From assembly GCA_002428985.1 (NCBI GenBank), contig DIYL01000047.1:351455-415454 (forward strand): a DNA stretch of 64,000 nt, read 5' to 3'. Position numbers and translations under genes: made by a program. The DNA is from Anaerolineales bacterium UBA6055. Lineage in GTDB: Bacteria; Chloroflexota; Anaerolineae; Aggregatilineales; Phototrophicaceae. Each line of letters starts with the position of its first letter. Position 1 is the stretch's first letter. The notes under the pieces are model-generated. The model ran no database searches. It saw nothing but the letters and a program-made list of their open reading frames with translations, and was not told the origin of the DNA. This document shows positions 17,606-26,275 of the stretch, one piece after another.

Positions 17606-17746
17606 GTGAACCTTCTCTAGTGGTTATGTATAGTACCATTATCATACAATTTGCTAGTTGGATTCAAGCACCTCAGGGACGTTCTATGATATATCTATTA
17701 TTATCCACCTGGATGTTATGAGCATCTCAATTTTACTCCGGCAATC

Positions 17747-17766
17747 ACTTATCACTTTTGATAAGT
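17747..17766. repeat. Perfect 8-bp inverted repeat
   Basis: ACTTATCA and TGATAAGT are separated by CTTT. The half-site TGATAAGTC recurs once more near 17918-17926. No T-run follows, so a protein-binding site is as likely as an RNA hairpin. Confidence 0.5.
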
Positions 17767-17947
17767 CGGACTACAACCTACCCCACCACACACCCTAGCT
17801 ATCACTAGAAAATAACTATGCTAACAGTGTTTTAGCATGTCTTATAGCATATTATTGAATAATGATTGTCGTACTGTCCTATTCAAAGGGGGCTGATGTT
17901 CACTATAAATTACTAGGTGATAAGTCAGGTTAAATGTGTAAGGAGGT

Positions 17948-17967
17948 GGACGAGGCACGCCCCGTCC
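17948..17967 (-). terminator. Hairpin after unknown gene 18000-18818
   Basis: Read on the minus strand, GGACGGGG and CCTCGTCC form an 8-bp stem with one G.T pair and a four-base loop, 33 bases beyond the stop codon at 18000. A weak pyrimidine tract follows. This is a plausible intrinsic terminator. Confidence 0.42.
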
Positions 17968-17999
17968 AATGTAATAGAATAAAACTCTATAGGAATATG

Positions 18000-18818
18000 T
18001 CACTCGTTGAATTTACTAAAGTAGGTCTGGAATCCACCAGTATCGGGTGGAATCATCTGCATCCGAATCCAATCGACAAAAATGAGGTCATGATCGCGCA
18101 TAAAGTTGACTATACCATCAATCACAAATGGCAATGTATTGGTCGGAATATCCACAAATTGCATGCCTAAGGCATCCATCGTGCCGCCTTTGGTCACATG
18201 ACCATACAGCACCAATGGCGAGATATTATAAGCAAACACATCTTTGATTTCGTGTTCATCTTGTGCAAATACGACGGCATCGGCGGTCTTCGCATCGGGT
18301 GGTAGATATTTTTCTAATGTCGCGGTTGTGATGGAATTTGCCCCTAATGGACGTTGAATCGCTTTGCGGACATGTAACTTGTCAAACCCACCCTCTTTTT
18401 GGTGATTCTGGTAAATATTGACAATCGCACGGAGTTCAATGCCGATGGTGTCATAGTGGGAATTGGAAACAAATTCCATCTGTCGCCAATCATCTTCGTG
18501 TAATGTAAAGACATTATTTTCTGGCGCGACGGCACCGGTTTCTGGGACTTCTTCATTGATTGTTGGCAGTGCGTATAAGACACCTTCGGTACTGATGTAT
18601 TCGATTTTGGCACAAGTCAACGTCAGCTTACCGGATGCTTTAAAATCTTTTGCATCGACCGGGTCAGCTTTGACAACTTGCCACGGTTGCTCGTTAATGT
18701 GCATGACTGTATTTTTAGCAAACGTTTCGGGCAATTGACTGATGGGAATATTGCCACCGGCGATACGTTTTCCGTCTTCAGCATTCAGGAAGACGACTTC
18801 AATTGTCTGGTTAGACAT
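18000..18818 (-). CDS. Hypothetical protein, soluble
   Basis: A 272-residue protein starting at ATG 18818, with a strong AAAAGGAGT site four bases upstream. I do not recognise it. The N-terminal part ('TIEVVFLNAEDGKRIAGGNI') and the stretch 'PWQVVKADPVDAKDFKASGK' suggest a beta-rich domain, and the C-terminal part is mixed alpha/beta. No signal peptide, membrane segment or catalytic signature is visible. It is transcribed divergently from priA with 181 bases between the starts, so the two may share a control region. A cytosolic role is inferred from the lack of export signals. Confidence 0.68.
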   Translation of the reverse strand: MSNQTIEVVFLNAEDGKRIAGGNIPISQLPETFAKNTVMHINEQPWQVVKADPVDAKDFKASGKLTLTCAKIEYISTEGVLYALPTINEEVPETGAVAPENNVFTLHEDDWRQMEFVSNSHYDTIGIELRAIVNIYQNHQKEGGFDKLHVRKAIQRPLGANSITTATLEKYLPPDAKTADAVVFAQDEHEIKDVFAYNISPLVLYGHVTKGGTMDALGMQFVDIPTNTLPFVIDGIVNFMRDHDLIFVDWIRMQMIPPDTGGFQTYFSKFNE

Positions 18819-18999
18819 AGCTACTCCTTTTAAATAACACACCCTACTATTCTACTCGCATTTGTCGATTGGGTTTAGTTGAGTCTGGAAAAAAGATTTC
18901 AAATTTCACACCAATCCGACTCACGCTAGCGGTCAGGATCGACTTCCCATACAATAAAATTCCAAAAACAAACATTAGATTTGAGTAGAGCATCACCCC

Positions 19000-21732
19000 A
19001 TGCACTATGCAGAAATCGCAATCAACGTCCCTGTCAATAAAACGTTTCATTATCACATTCCTGATGAACTTGTGCCCTTAACACAGGTTGGCTCACTGGT
19101 ACGGGTTGAATTTGGTGTTGCCATGCAATCAGGTGTTGTCATGGCATTACATGACGATACCGACATCCCCAAAACAAAACCCATTCTTGAATTACTCGAC
19201 CCCAAACCTGTCATGACACCCCAACATATTGAACTCCCCTACTGGTTGAGCGAAACATATCTGGGCAGTATCGGTGCAGCAGCTTGGTTAATGCTTCCAC
19301 CGGGATTAACAGGCAAATCCGACCGTTTATATTCGCTGGTAGATAAAACTGCGACAGCCGCCGAACCACTACAACAAGAGCTGATTCAGCATCTAATCGA
19401 GAATGGTGATAAACGACTCAAACAATTGAAAGCTAGTTTCCGCAAACAACCTGTCGAGCGTGAATTAGCAAAATTGCATGCTCAAGGCATTGTCACATGG
19501 CAATCCGTGCTGACACCGCCAACCGCCAAGAAGAAAATCAATAAAGTCATCCATCTGACGTTCCCCGGTGAGCAAATCGCGAATATCTCGCGTAATGTCG
19601 GTAGGTCTGTTCAAAAAGCCGACTTACTGCAAGTCATTGCAACGCATCCAGATGATCCGATTGGGGTTGATGATGCACTAGCACTAGCGGGTGTAAAAAC
19701 AAAAGTCCCACTAAAACACCTCATCGCTGAGGGATTAGTCTTCCTCGAGCCAGATGACAACGGCGACCAAGACTTAATTTTCCTCGATGCATCACAAGAA
19801 ACTGTCGATCAAATGCTAATGGAATGGCGTGGGAGCAAGCCTTACCTGCAAATTTTGCACCACATCGCCGATAGTGCGTATACGATGACGGTTGCACAAG
19901 CCGCCCGTGAGACCAATAGTCCCCGTCGCTATATCGATAAGTTAATTAAAGATAAGCTGATCGAACTGAAAGAAGAACAAGTCTGGCGAGATTCATTGGC
20001 TGACCGTGATTTTATCCCAACCATTGCCCCCAAACTCACACCGGATCAACAACAGGTCTGGGATGTCGTGCGGGAAGCAATCAAAGCCGGACAATGGGAT
20101 GCGGTTAAAGATGCACGCTTTTTGATTCATGGCGTGACGGGAAGCGGTAAAACCGAAATTTATCTGCGGGCAATTGAGCAAACCTTAGCACAAGGGCGAC
20201 AGACGATTTTCCTTGTGCCAGAAATTGCACTCACATCGCAGACAATTCGACGGGTTGCCGAACGCTTTCCCGATCAAGTCGCAGTCGTGCATGGCAGTCT
20301 ATCAACTGGTGAACGCTACGATACATGGCAACGGGCACGCCAGGGCGATATTGGGGTGATCGTCGGGACACGCTCAGCATTATTTACACCCCTGCCCGAT
20401 GTTGGGCTGGTCATTTTGGATGAGGAACACGATTCTAGTTATAAACAAGACCCACCTGTCGTCGAGCCACATTATCATGCCCGTGATGCTGCTGAAAAAT
20501 TGATGGATAGTAATCAGGGTGTATTGATCTTAGGCAGTGCCACCCCTGACCTCGCTACTTATTATCGCGCGAAAAAGGAACATTATACTTACCTCCATCT
20601 TCCCAACCGCATTATGGGACATCGCCAACGGATTGAAGAACAAGCCAATCGTGTGGGTGTAAAAGCAAAATATCAACCCGAACAAGATGACGCGCTCCAC
20701 ATCGATTTACCGCCTGTCAGTGTTGTCGATATGCGCGCCGAATTACGCACAGGCAATATGAGTATGTTCAGCCGTGAATTACAGGAGGGGCTAAAAACTG
20801 TCCTCGAACGCGGTGAACAAGCCATGCTCTTACTCAATCGGCGCGGACAATCGACATATGTATTCTGTCGGGATTGTGGGTATGTAGTCATGTGTCCGCG
20901 CTGTGATAGTCCAATAACACATCATCGTCAGGGGCAAGCGATGCGCTGTCATCATTGTGGATTCACCCAACCAACTCCACAGGAATGCCCGTCCTGCTCG
21001 TCGAAGCGCATTAAATTTTTTGGTGCGGGCACACAACAAGTCGAAGAAGCGCTTAAGCAACTCTTCCCATCAGCACGGACGTTACGCTGGGATCGCGATA
21101 CAGCCAGCAAACCAGAACTCCATCATGAAATTCTACAACAATTCATCGACCGCAAAGCCGATATTGTCATCGGCACCCAGATGATTGCGAAGGGCTTAGA
21201 TTTACCCTTAGTGACCTTAGTCGGTGTTGTGAGTGCTGATTTAGGGCTGGCATTGCCCGATTATCGTGCCGGAGAGCGCGTATTCCAATTGTTGACGCAA
21301 GTCGCGGGACGTGCCGGACGTGGTGTACTGGGTGGAAAAGTCGTGTTGCAGACCTATCAACCCGAACATTATGTGATGCAATACGCATCAAAACACGATT
21401 ATCTGGGGTTTGTCGATCGCGAATTAGATTATCGCCGAGAGATGGGGTATCCGCCCTTCCGTAAGTTAGCGCGGGTTGTCTTCCAATTTCCAGATTTCTA
21501 CAAAACACAAAAACAAGCTGAAGAAGGGGCGCGACGGGTGCGTAAATTGCTCGATAAACACGACATGACAGGCACCGAACTCATCGGACCTGCACCCTGT
21601 TTCTTCACACGCATTGATCGCAATTATCGCTGGCATTTGTTGTTGCGCGGTCCGAATCCATCAGTTGCATTGAAAGAGTTGCGCCTTGAGCGTGGCTGGC
21701 AGTTGGATATTGATCCAGTCGATGTGTTGTAA
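19000..21732 (+). CDS. priA: Primosomal protein N' (PriA replication-restart helicase)
   Basis: PriA binds stalled forks and D-loops and reloads the replicative helicase. All domains are visible in 910 residues: an N-terminal 3'-DNA-binding domain ('VPVNKTFHYHIPDEL'), a winged helix, helicase lobe 1 with Walker A 'GVTGSGKTE' (from residue 378) and DEEH box (474-477), and a zinc-binding insertion. That insertion has four CxxC-type pairs starting at C623 ('CRDCG', 'CPRCD', 'CHHCG', 'CPSC'). Lobe 2 carries 'GTQMIAKGLDLPLVTLVGVV' and 'QVAGRAGRG'. It is longer than the usual 730-820 residues because of a longer region before the helicase core. All catalytic and zinc residues appear intact, so it should be active. 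Confidence 0.96.
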   Translation: MHYAEIAINVPVNKTFHYHIPDELVPLTQVGSLVRVEFGVAMQSGVVMALHDDTDIPKTKPILELLDPKPVMTPQHIELPYWLSETYLGSIGAAAWLMLPPGLTGKSDRLYSLVDKTATAAEPLQQELIQHLIENGDKRLKQLKASFRKQPVERELAKLHAQGIVTWQSVLTPPTAKKKINKVIHLTFPGEQIANISRNVGRSVQKADLLQVIATHPDDPIGVDDALALAGVKTKVPLKHLIAEGLVFLEPDDNGDQDLIFLDASQETVDQMLMEWRGSKPYLQILHHIADSAYTMTVAQAARETNSPRRYIDKLIKDKLIELKEEQVWRDSLADRDFIPTIAPKLTPDQQQVWDVVREAIKAGQWDAVKDARFLIHGVTGSGKTEIYLRAIEQTLAQGRQTIFLVPEIALTSQTIRRVAERFPDQVAVVHGSLSTGERYDTWQRARQGDIGVIVGTRSALFTPLPDVGLVILDEEHDSSYKQDPPVVEPHYHARDAAEKLMDSNQGVLILGSATPDLATYYRAKKEHYTYLHLPNRIMGHRQRIEEQANRVGVKAKYQPEQDDALHIDLPPVSVVDMRAELRTGNMSMFSRELQEGLKTVLERGEQAMLLLNRRGQSTYVFCRDCGYVVMCPRCDSPITHHRQGQAMRCHHCGFTQPTPQECPSCSSKRIKFFGAGTQQVEEALKQLFPSARTLRWDRDTASKPELHHEILQQFIDRKADIVIGTQMIAKGLDLPLVTLVGVVSADLGLALPDYRAGERVFQLLTQVAGRAGRGVLGGKVVLQTYQPEHYVMQYASKHDYLGFVDRELDYRREMGYPPFRKLARVVFQFPDFYKTQKQAEEGARRVRKLLDKHDMTGTELIGPAPCFFTRIDRNYRWHLLLRGPNPSVALKELRLERGWQLDIDPVDVL

Positions 21733-21757
21733 ATCGAACCAGAAAGGGTACTATTCA

Positions 21758-22333
21758 ATGAAGTTCACCTGTGTCTGCGGTTATATCATTTCAGATAATA
21801 CAACTAATCACTACTGTAAAGCACACTTAATTGCTGATCAAGATATTGATTATCTGTATTCTGACTTACACAATTTGATTGAGGAAGCTTTTAAGCTGGG
21901 TCAATTGAATAGCAATACTGATGACACAAAAAACAGGCTTAGTCGGCTACAATCTCAGAAAGTCCGATTAATTTCAGGATACAGGAGAATTATGTACCAA
22001 TGTCCAAATTGTGGACGATTACACATTAATGATAAGTCCAATCAAACCCACATCTATCATCCGGACAATGATCAACAATCATTTGAAATACTCAGTTCCA
22101 CTCGACACTCGCTTACTGGCCATTGGAAGAGTAAAGTAAAGTATGATTCTCCAGGTTGGTTGTCGTGGGATACGCAAGCATCACGCAATTTCACAGTATT
22201 TGATACATGGGATGAGCTACAAACCACATATCATCAAAAATTTGAAGAATTCCAAAGTAAAGGATTACTCAGGACAGCATCACTAACAAAAGACAATGAA
22301 ACCGTTCATTCGTATTCTGCTGGCGAGAACTAA
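21758..22333 (+). CDS. Hypothetical protein with zinc-ribbon-like cysteines
   Basis: A 191-residue protein starting at ATG 21758 after AGAAAGGG; the longer open frame overlaps priA and is rejected. It has two cysteine clusters: 'CVCG' near the N-terminus, with a further 'HYC' at about 18-20, and 'CPNCGRLH' at about residue 80. These could form two zinc ribbons or one composite site. The C-terminal half ('SWDTQASRNFTVFDTWDEL') is aromatic-rich. Base composition is more AT-rich than in priA. Function unknown; it ends just before a convergent gene. Confidence 0.62.
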   Translation: MKFTCVCGYIISDNTTNHYCKAHLIADQDIDYLYSDLHNLIEEAFKLGQLNSNTDDTKNRLSRLQSQKVRLISGYRRIMYQCPNCGRLHINDKSNQTHIYHPDNDQQSFEILSSTRHSLTGHWKSKVKYDSPGWLSWDTQASRNFTVFDTWDELQTTYHQKFEEFQSKGLLRTASLTKDNETVHSYSAGEN

Positions 22334-22334
22334 G

Positions 22335-22754
22335 TTATTCTCCGCCTAGTTCATCTGTGATGAGGCTGTCATTTTCGAGCCAGCCGATCAGAATTGTGAG
22401 TACATCGCCGGACTTCAACCCATCAAAATAGTTGACTAATGCCGGCATGAAATTATCTTGTGCCGGATAATTCAACTCACTTGCGGATTGATAGACGCGT
22501 TCTAGCTCAACCTGACGTTCATCTGCGCCCATATTCTCGACTTGCCCGACATAGCTGTTAATCGTACGAACGAGTCGGCGCAGTCCTTTCGCTTTTTTCT
22601 CGACATCATCAACGTCAGAGACGATCTGAGGTAGTTGTGCCGATGCCCATTCAAGTAATACTTGTGCATCCCCATCATCCATTTCATCCGTCAGGCTGGA
22701 TACTTCGTAAAGACGTTGTTGTTCCGATTGGATCAGTTGTTCAAGGTCGCTCAT
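22335..22754 (-). CDS. Small acidic hypothetical protein
   Basis: A 139-residue, acidic, largely alpha-helical protein ('MSDLEQLIQSEQQRLYEVSS'). Two adjacent ATGs (22757 and 22754) are possible; the second is better spaced from the GGGGG site. No membrane segment or motif is visible. It follows the Fur-family gene by only a few bases on the same strand, so the two should be cotranscribed, and metal or peroxide stress is a possible context. I cannot assign a function. Confidence 0.65.
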   Translation of the reverse strand: MSDLEQLIQSEQQRLYEVSSLTDEMDDGDAQVLLEWASAQLPQIVSDVDDVEKKAKGLRRLVRTINSYVGQVENMGADERQVELERVYQSASELNYPAQDNFMPALVNYFDGLKSGDVLTILIGWLENDSLITDELGGE

Positions 22755-22763
22755 CATATCCCC

Positions 22764-23207
22764 CTAAGCGGATTCATCTGTGCATTGGTCACATAACCCA
22801 TAAAATTCGAGTAGGTGCCCGTTAATTTTGATGTTTAGTTTTTCTTCTAGTGTCTTGCTCAACTGCTCTAAACCGCAGTTATCAAACTCGATCACGCGGT
22901 TGCAACGGGTACAAATGACGTGATGATGGTGTCCTTCGTGCATCATGACGTAAGTTGGCGTCAGACTAGTATCAATATACGTCGGGCGAATAATACCCAA
23001 CTGTGTAAACAAATCCAATGTACGGAAGACACTCGCGCGTCCAATCGAAGGATTGATTTTTTCTACCTGTTCCAGCACATCCGATGACGTGATATGTCCG
23101 TGGTCGGCTTCAAGGACATCGAGGACAGTTTGGCGGGCATTGGTAAGTTTATAGCCTGCTTGTTTGAGGCGTTTGATATAAGGATTTTGTTGTTGTTCCA
23201 TGTGCAT
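22764..23207 (-). CDS. Fur-family metal-dependent repressor (Fur/Zur/PerR type)
   Basis: A 147-residue regulator. The N-terminal winged helix reads 'YKLTNARQTVLDVLEADHGH', with the recognition part 'INPSIGRASVFRTLDLFTQL'. The C-terminal dimerisation domain holds the metal ligands 'HEGHHHHVICTRC' and 'GHLLEFYGLCDQC', giving the two structural-zinc CxxC pairs. Such proteins repress iron, zinc or peroxide genes when loaded with metal; which metal cannot be told by eye. I use ATG 23207; ATG 23201 is also possible. It heads a two-gene operon with a small acidic protein. Confidence 0.92.
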   Translation of the reverse strand: MHMEQQQNPYIKRLKQAGYKLTNARQTVLDVLEADHGHITSSDVLEQVEKINPSIGRASVFRTLDLFTQLGIIRPTYIDTSLTPTYVMMHEGHHHHVICTRCNRVIEFDNCGLEQLSKTLEEKLNIKINGHLLEFYGLCDQCTDESA

Positions 23208-23291
23208 CCGTTCGACTGACAGTATGCTCTTATTATACGCAAATTTACCCACATGTGATGTGAGATTTTGTATTGTTTTATCAGAAGTGGG

Positions 23292-23322
23292 GAAAAATGA
23301 AGGACGAGAGAAACTCCCGCCC
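23292..23322 (-). terminator. Intrinsic terminator of the TPR gene
   Basis: On the minus strand, GGGCGGGAG and CTCTCGTCC form a 9-bp stem (two G.T pairs) with a three-base loop, followed by TTCATTTTT. It lies 13 bases beyond the stop at 23335. Confidence 0.65.
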
Positions 23323-23334
23323 TTATGAGGTGAT

Positions 23335-24204
23335 CTAATTTTGTCCGGCGCGTGCCATAGTCTCTTGAATATAGCTAACTTTTACATCATAGCGTGTGTC
23401 ATAATGAACACCTGCGTAGATTTTATATAGTTCATAAAATTCGAGAGCTTCGGTGTAGTTCGCTTGAACCAGCATGATGTTGCCGAGTCCGGCATATGCT
23501 TCCGCATGTTCTGGGTTATAGTCGAGGGCTGTGATAAACATATCAGCTGCGGAACGATCAAGACCTTGTTTTAATGCGATGCGTCCAAGGTTGGTATAAA
23601 CCCATTCTGGCATACGGTGATTATTTTCCAATGCTTGATAGCAGGATTGGAGCGCGTCTTGGTACTCTCCCATTTCTGCGAGGATATAACAACGGTTGTT
23701 GTGGCTATAATCATACGCTGAGTTGATAGCAATCGATTGATCACAATCATTGAGCCCATCAGACAAGTTACCGATGAGTGCTTGCAATAGACAGCGGTTG
23801 TTCCATGCGACGGCATCATCTGGGTTGATGCGGATACCTTCACTGGCGACAGAAATCGCGTGATCATATTGACCCATTTCGTATAAGACAAAGCTATAAC
23901 TCACATGTGCCCAATAGTGGTCGGCTTCGTTTGTGATCGCTTCGAGCAAACCCACAGATTTAAAGTAATCTTCGGCACGCATATAATCAAGCGCTGCCTC
24001 ATAGGATGCATTGATCAGTGCGTCACTAGCGGTATTCGTTGTTGTCACGACTTGAACTTGTGGTTCAGCTTCAATCACACGAATTTCGACAGTTTCGGGT
24101 TGTGGGAATAGAATACTAGCAGTAATAAAAGCCGCCACCATCACCAACATGAATTCAATGGCGCGGACACTCCAACTTTTAGTTGAACGTTTGCGTTTAA
24201 ACAT
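23335..24204 (-). CDS. Membrane-anchored TPR protein
   Basis: A 289-residue protein starting at ATG 24204; the open frame continues upstream but without a site, whereas AGG lies ten bases before this ATG. A basic start (MFKRKRSTK) and one hydrophobic segment (about 15-33) form a signal anchor. About five TPR units follow, for example 'WAHVSYSFVLYEMGQYDHAI', 'NPDDAVAWNNRCLLQALIG', 'YDYSHNNRCYILAEMGEYQD' and 'NPEHAEAYAGLGNIMLVQAN'. TPR arrays mediate protein contacts; here they should face the outside of the membrane. No partner is identifiable from the neighbours. Confidence 0.8.
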   Translation of the reverse strand: MFKRKRSTKSWSVRAIEFMLVMVAAFITASILFPQPETVEIRVIEAEPQVQVVTTTNTASDALINASYEAALDYMRAEDYFKSVGLLEAITNEADHYWAHVSYSFVLYEMGQYDHAISVASEGIRINPDDAVAWNNRCLLQALIGNLSDGLNDCDQSIAINSAYDYSHNNRCYILAEMGEYQDALQSCYQALENNHRMPEWVYTNLGRIALKQGLDRSAADMFITALDYNPEHAEAYAGLGNIMLVQANYTEALEFYELYKIYAGVHYDTRYDVKVSYIQETMARAGQN

Positions 24205-24340
24205 AATGTTATACCTCAATAAACTTGGACGTTTATAGAGTACCCTATAGTATGGCGATTTGGCAAATGAGAACCAACCAAAGTAGGCGAAGCGTGGTGT
24301 AATCGTCGTTTGACGAACTTGATTGGATTGAACCGCACAC

Positions 24341-24369
24341 TTGACATTCACAACCCCAAACTTTATAAT
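24341..24369 (+). promoter_or_regulatory. Consensus promoter of tRNA-Phe
   Basis: TTGACA (24341-24346), a 17-base spacer and TATAAT (24364-24369) match the sigma-70 consensus at all 12 positions. Transcription would begin near 24376. The leader contains a perfect palindrome CTAGTTT-A-AAACTAG (24377-24391). Confidence 0.85.
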
Positions 24370-24396
24370 CTTAAAGCTAGTTTAAAACTAGGGTTC

Positions 24397-24469
24397 GCCG
24401 AGATAGCTCAGTTGGTAGAGCAACGCACTGAAAATGCGTGGGTCCCCAGTTCAAGTCTGGGTCTCGGCA
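24397..24469 (+). tRNA. tRNA-Phe (anticodon GAA)
   Basis: A complete cloverleaf can be drawn. The acceptor stem GCCGAGA/TCTCGGC has seven perfect pairs. The D-arm is GCTC/GAGC with AGTTGGTA in the loop. The anticodon stem ACGCA/TGCGT carries loop CTGAAAA, which puts GAA at positions 34-36. The variable loop has five bases and the T-arm is CCCAG/CTGGG with loop TTCAAGT. The discriminator base is A, and the 3' CCA is not encoded, so it must be added by tRNA nucleotidyltransferase. Confidence 0.97.
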
Positions 24470-24471
24470 CA

Positions 24472-24502
24472 AAAAAAGCTCATCATTATGATGGGCTTTT
24501 TT
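24472..24502 (+). terminator. Intrinsic terminator of tRNA-Phe
   Basis: GCTCATCA (24478-24485) pairs with TGATGGGC (24489-24496) over eight pairs with a TTA loop, followed by six T. It is also A-rich upstream, so it could end the convergent DinB-like gene. Confidence 0.85.
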
Positions 24503-24520
24503 GTTGTCTATTGCTTGATG

Positions 24521-25012
24521 TTAAGCGTTATTTTCGACAACCGCTTGAATACTACGCAAATGACGGAAACTGTGGCTGATGGGATGTTCTTCAATAAAAT
24601 ATTGTGTGGTGAGCGGGGCGTCCCAATTTAATGAAACAGGACCCGCGTTATCAAGTTGTGCATCGCTCAGCCCGCGCACAGCATCAGCGACGGTTTGCGC
24701 ATTTTTCTCCAATAATGCAAGTGAATCGGCTTTAGTTGCCTCAGCATTGCCTTGAGCATGTTGAGCATTCATGCCATCAACCATGTCCCACGTCACACCT
24801 TTAAGTCCGCCATCGCCATTTGCCATACCGTTAATCACATCCAATTCGACGAGATACGCACTAGCGACATGATGAACCAGCACATTCACCGTTCGTCCCT
24901 CATGGTCAGACATGACTTTCCATTGATCATCTGTCAATCCCTCGGTGTAGGCTTTGAGTTCTTGTGACCCTTGTAAAATTCGATCTGCTAAATGTTCTGC
25001 TCGTGTTCCCAT
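24521..25012 (-). CDS. DinB-like / maleylpyruvate isomerase-type protein
   Basis: A 163-residue, alpha-helical protein with an AGAGG site. The pattern 'LTDDQWKVMSDHEGRTVNVLVHHVAS' followed by a late 'EHPISHSFRHLRSIQ' fits the DinB/MDMPI four-helix-bundle superfamily. In it, three histidines from helices 2 and 4 usually bind a metal; H47 or H48 with the two late histidines are candidates. Members include thiol-dependent S-transferases and many proteins of unknown role. No thiol-biosynthesis gene is nearby, so the reaction is unknown. Confidence 0.72.
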   Translation of the reverse strand: MGTRAEHLADRILQGSQELKAYTEGLTDDQWKVMSDHEGRTVNVLVHHVASAYLVELDVINGMANGDGGLKGVTWDMVDGMNAQHAQGNAEATKADSLALLEKNAQTVADAVRGLSDAQLDNAGPVSLNWDAPLTTQYFIEEHPISHSFRHLRSIQAVVENNA

Positions 25013-25261
25013 AATGTCTTACCTCTCTTTTTATGAAATATATTTTTACTATATAATTCATATTATTAAAAAATTGACATCAATGCGTTATTTTTTAAAA
25101 TATATTTTTGATTTTTGTTTCAAATTTGACAATTTGCTATTTTGCAATGATTACCCTACCTCTAATCCGTTTCTGCTTGCCACTTGGATAGCAAGTCGAG
25201 TATAGTTAAGGTTGTAACTCGATGTGTTACAGTCTACGAAGCAGAATGGAATTCATTAAAT

Positions 25262-26218
25262 ATGTTTGAAGATGTTAAACAAGTTACAGATAACCTGAGT
25301 CAACAGCAATATATTGCCACTGACGAAATTTCCACCGTGATGTTCCTCGCGGATAAATTGGGTAAACCCCTCCTAGCTGAAGGACCTGCAGGTGTCGGTA
25401 AAACTGAACTGGCAAAAGCATGGTCTGGTGCGACAGATAAACCACTGATTCGTTTGCAATGTTATGAAGGCTTGGATGAAAATAAAGCCTTATATGAGTG
25501 GGAATATGCTAAGCAGATGCTCTATACGCAACTCCTGCGCGATAAACTGAGTGATTTGTTGGCAAATGCCGAGACATTACATCAAGCTGCTGACCGACTC
25601 GGTGAAGAAGATGATGTCTTCTTCAGTGATCGCTTCTTATTGGCACGTCCACTATTGGCCGCACTATTAAGTGATGAGCCAGTTGTGCTCCTGATTGACG
25701 AGATTGATCGTGCAGATGCTGAATTTGAAGCATTCTTGCTCGAAATTCTGAGTGATTTTCAGGTATCCATCCCAGAATTAGGCACAATTAAGGCCAAGCA
25801 TCACCCGACGGTTGTGCTCACGAGTAACAACACCCGCGAACTATCGGAAGCACTCAAACGTCGTTGTTTATATCTGTTTGTAGATTACCCGAATCACGAA
25901 TCTGAGTTGAGTATCGTCAAGATGCGCGTCCCCGAAATGGGCGATAAATTGGCAAATCAAGCGGTCGAGGTCGTGCAGGGATTGCGTCGCCTTGATTTGA
26001 AGAAAAACCCAAGTGTATCCGAAACGATCGACTGGGCAAAAGCACTCATGATGTTGAATGCCGATAACGTAGACCAGAAAACGCTTGAGACAACCCTCAC
26101 TGTATTGCTCAAACACGAAAGTGATGTGCAAAAAGCCAAGCGTCAATTGATGCGTGGGCAAGGTGGAGAAGACCCACGTCGTGGCGGTCTCGGCGGTCGC
26201 CGTGGTGGCTGGAACTAA
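25262..26218 (+). CDS. MoxR-family AAA+ ATPase
   Basis: A 318-residue ATPase of the MoxR/CoxD type, from ATG 25262 ('MFEDVKQVTDNLSQQQYIAT'). Walker A is GPAGVGKTE (residues 41-49), Walker B 'VVLLIDEIDRAD', sensor 1 'VLTSNNTRELSEAL' and the arginine finger region 'KRRCLYLFVDYP'. Such ATPases act as chaperones that insert metals or remodel complexes, nearly always together with a VWA-domain protein. Here no VWA gene adjoins it. The last 18 residues are a Gly/Arg-rich tail (RRGGLGGRRGG) unlike the core. The upstream 249 bases are very AT-rich. Confidence 0.86.
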   Translation: MFEDVKQVTDNLSQQQYIATDEISTVMFLADKLGKPLLAEGPAGVGKTELAKAWSGATDKPLIRLQCYEGLDENKALYEWEYAKQMLYTQLLRDKLSDLLANAETLHQAADRLGEEDDVFFSDRFLLARPLLAALLSDEPVVLLIDEIDRADAEFEAFLLEILSDFQVSIPELGTIKAKHHPTVVLTSNNTRELSEALKRRCLYLFVDYPNHESELSIVKMRVPEMGDKLANQAVEVVQGLRRLDLKKNPSVSETIDWAKALMMLNADNVDQKTLETTLTVLLKHESDVQKAKRQLMRGQGGEDPRRGGLGGRRGGWN

Positions 26219-26235
26219 GTAACCTGAATAATATT

Positions 26236-26266
26236 GTAGGAGCATGATCATTTGTCATGCTCTTAC
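26236..26266. terminator. Strong hairpin between MoxR gene and glycosyltransferase operon
   Basis: GTAGGAGCATGA (26236-26247) pairs with TCATGCTCTTAC (26255-26266), 12 bp with one G.T, around a seven-base loop. There is no T-run. The 5' arm contains an AGGAG Shine-Dalgarno-like sequence and a nine-codon frame (ATG 26244 to TAG 26273), so the hairpin may control translation of the first glycosyltransferase rather than end the MoxR transcript. Confidence 0.5.
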
Positions 26267-26275
26267 ATATTAGGC

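Larger units (their letters stand above)
17606..17999. other. Gene-free stretch with several palindromes
   Basis: About 394 bases between the CNNM-like gene and the unknown gene at 18000 (both on the minus strand) contain no credible gene. They do hold a 20-base perfect hairpin (17747-17766), an inverted repeat ATGCTAA/TTAGCAT (17818-17838) and a GC-rich stem (17948-17967). The promoter of the CNNM-like gene should lie at its left end. Confidence 0.5.

Noticed and set aside
17934..18170. Plus-strand frame of 78 codons with AAGGAGG nearby
   Set aside because: It overlaps the 3' end of the minus-strand gene, and the AAGGAGG lies inside the frame rather than before its start; the local GC stem explains the sequence better.
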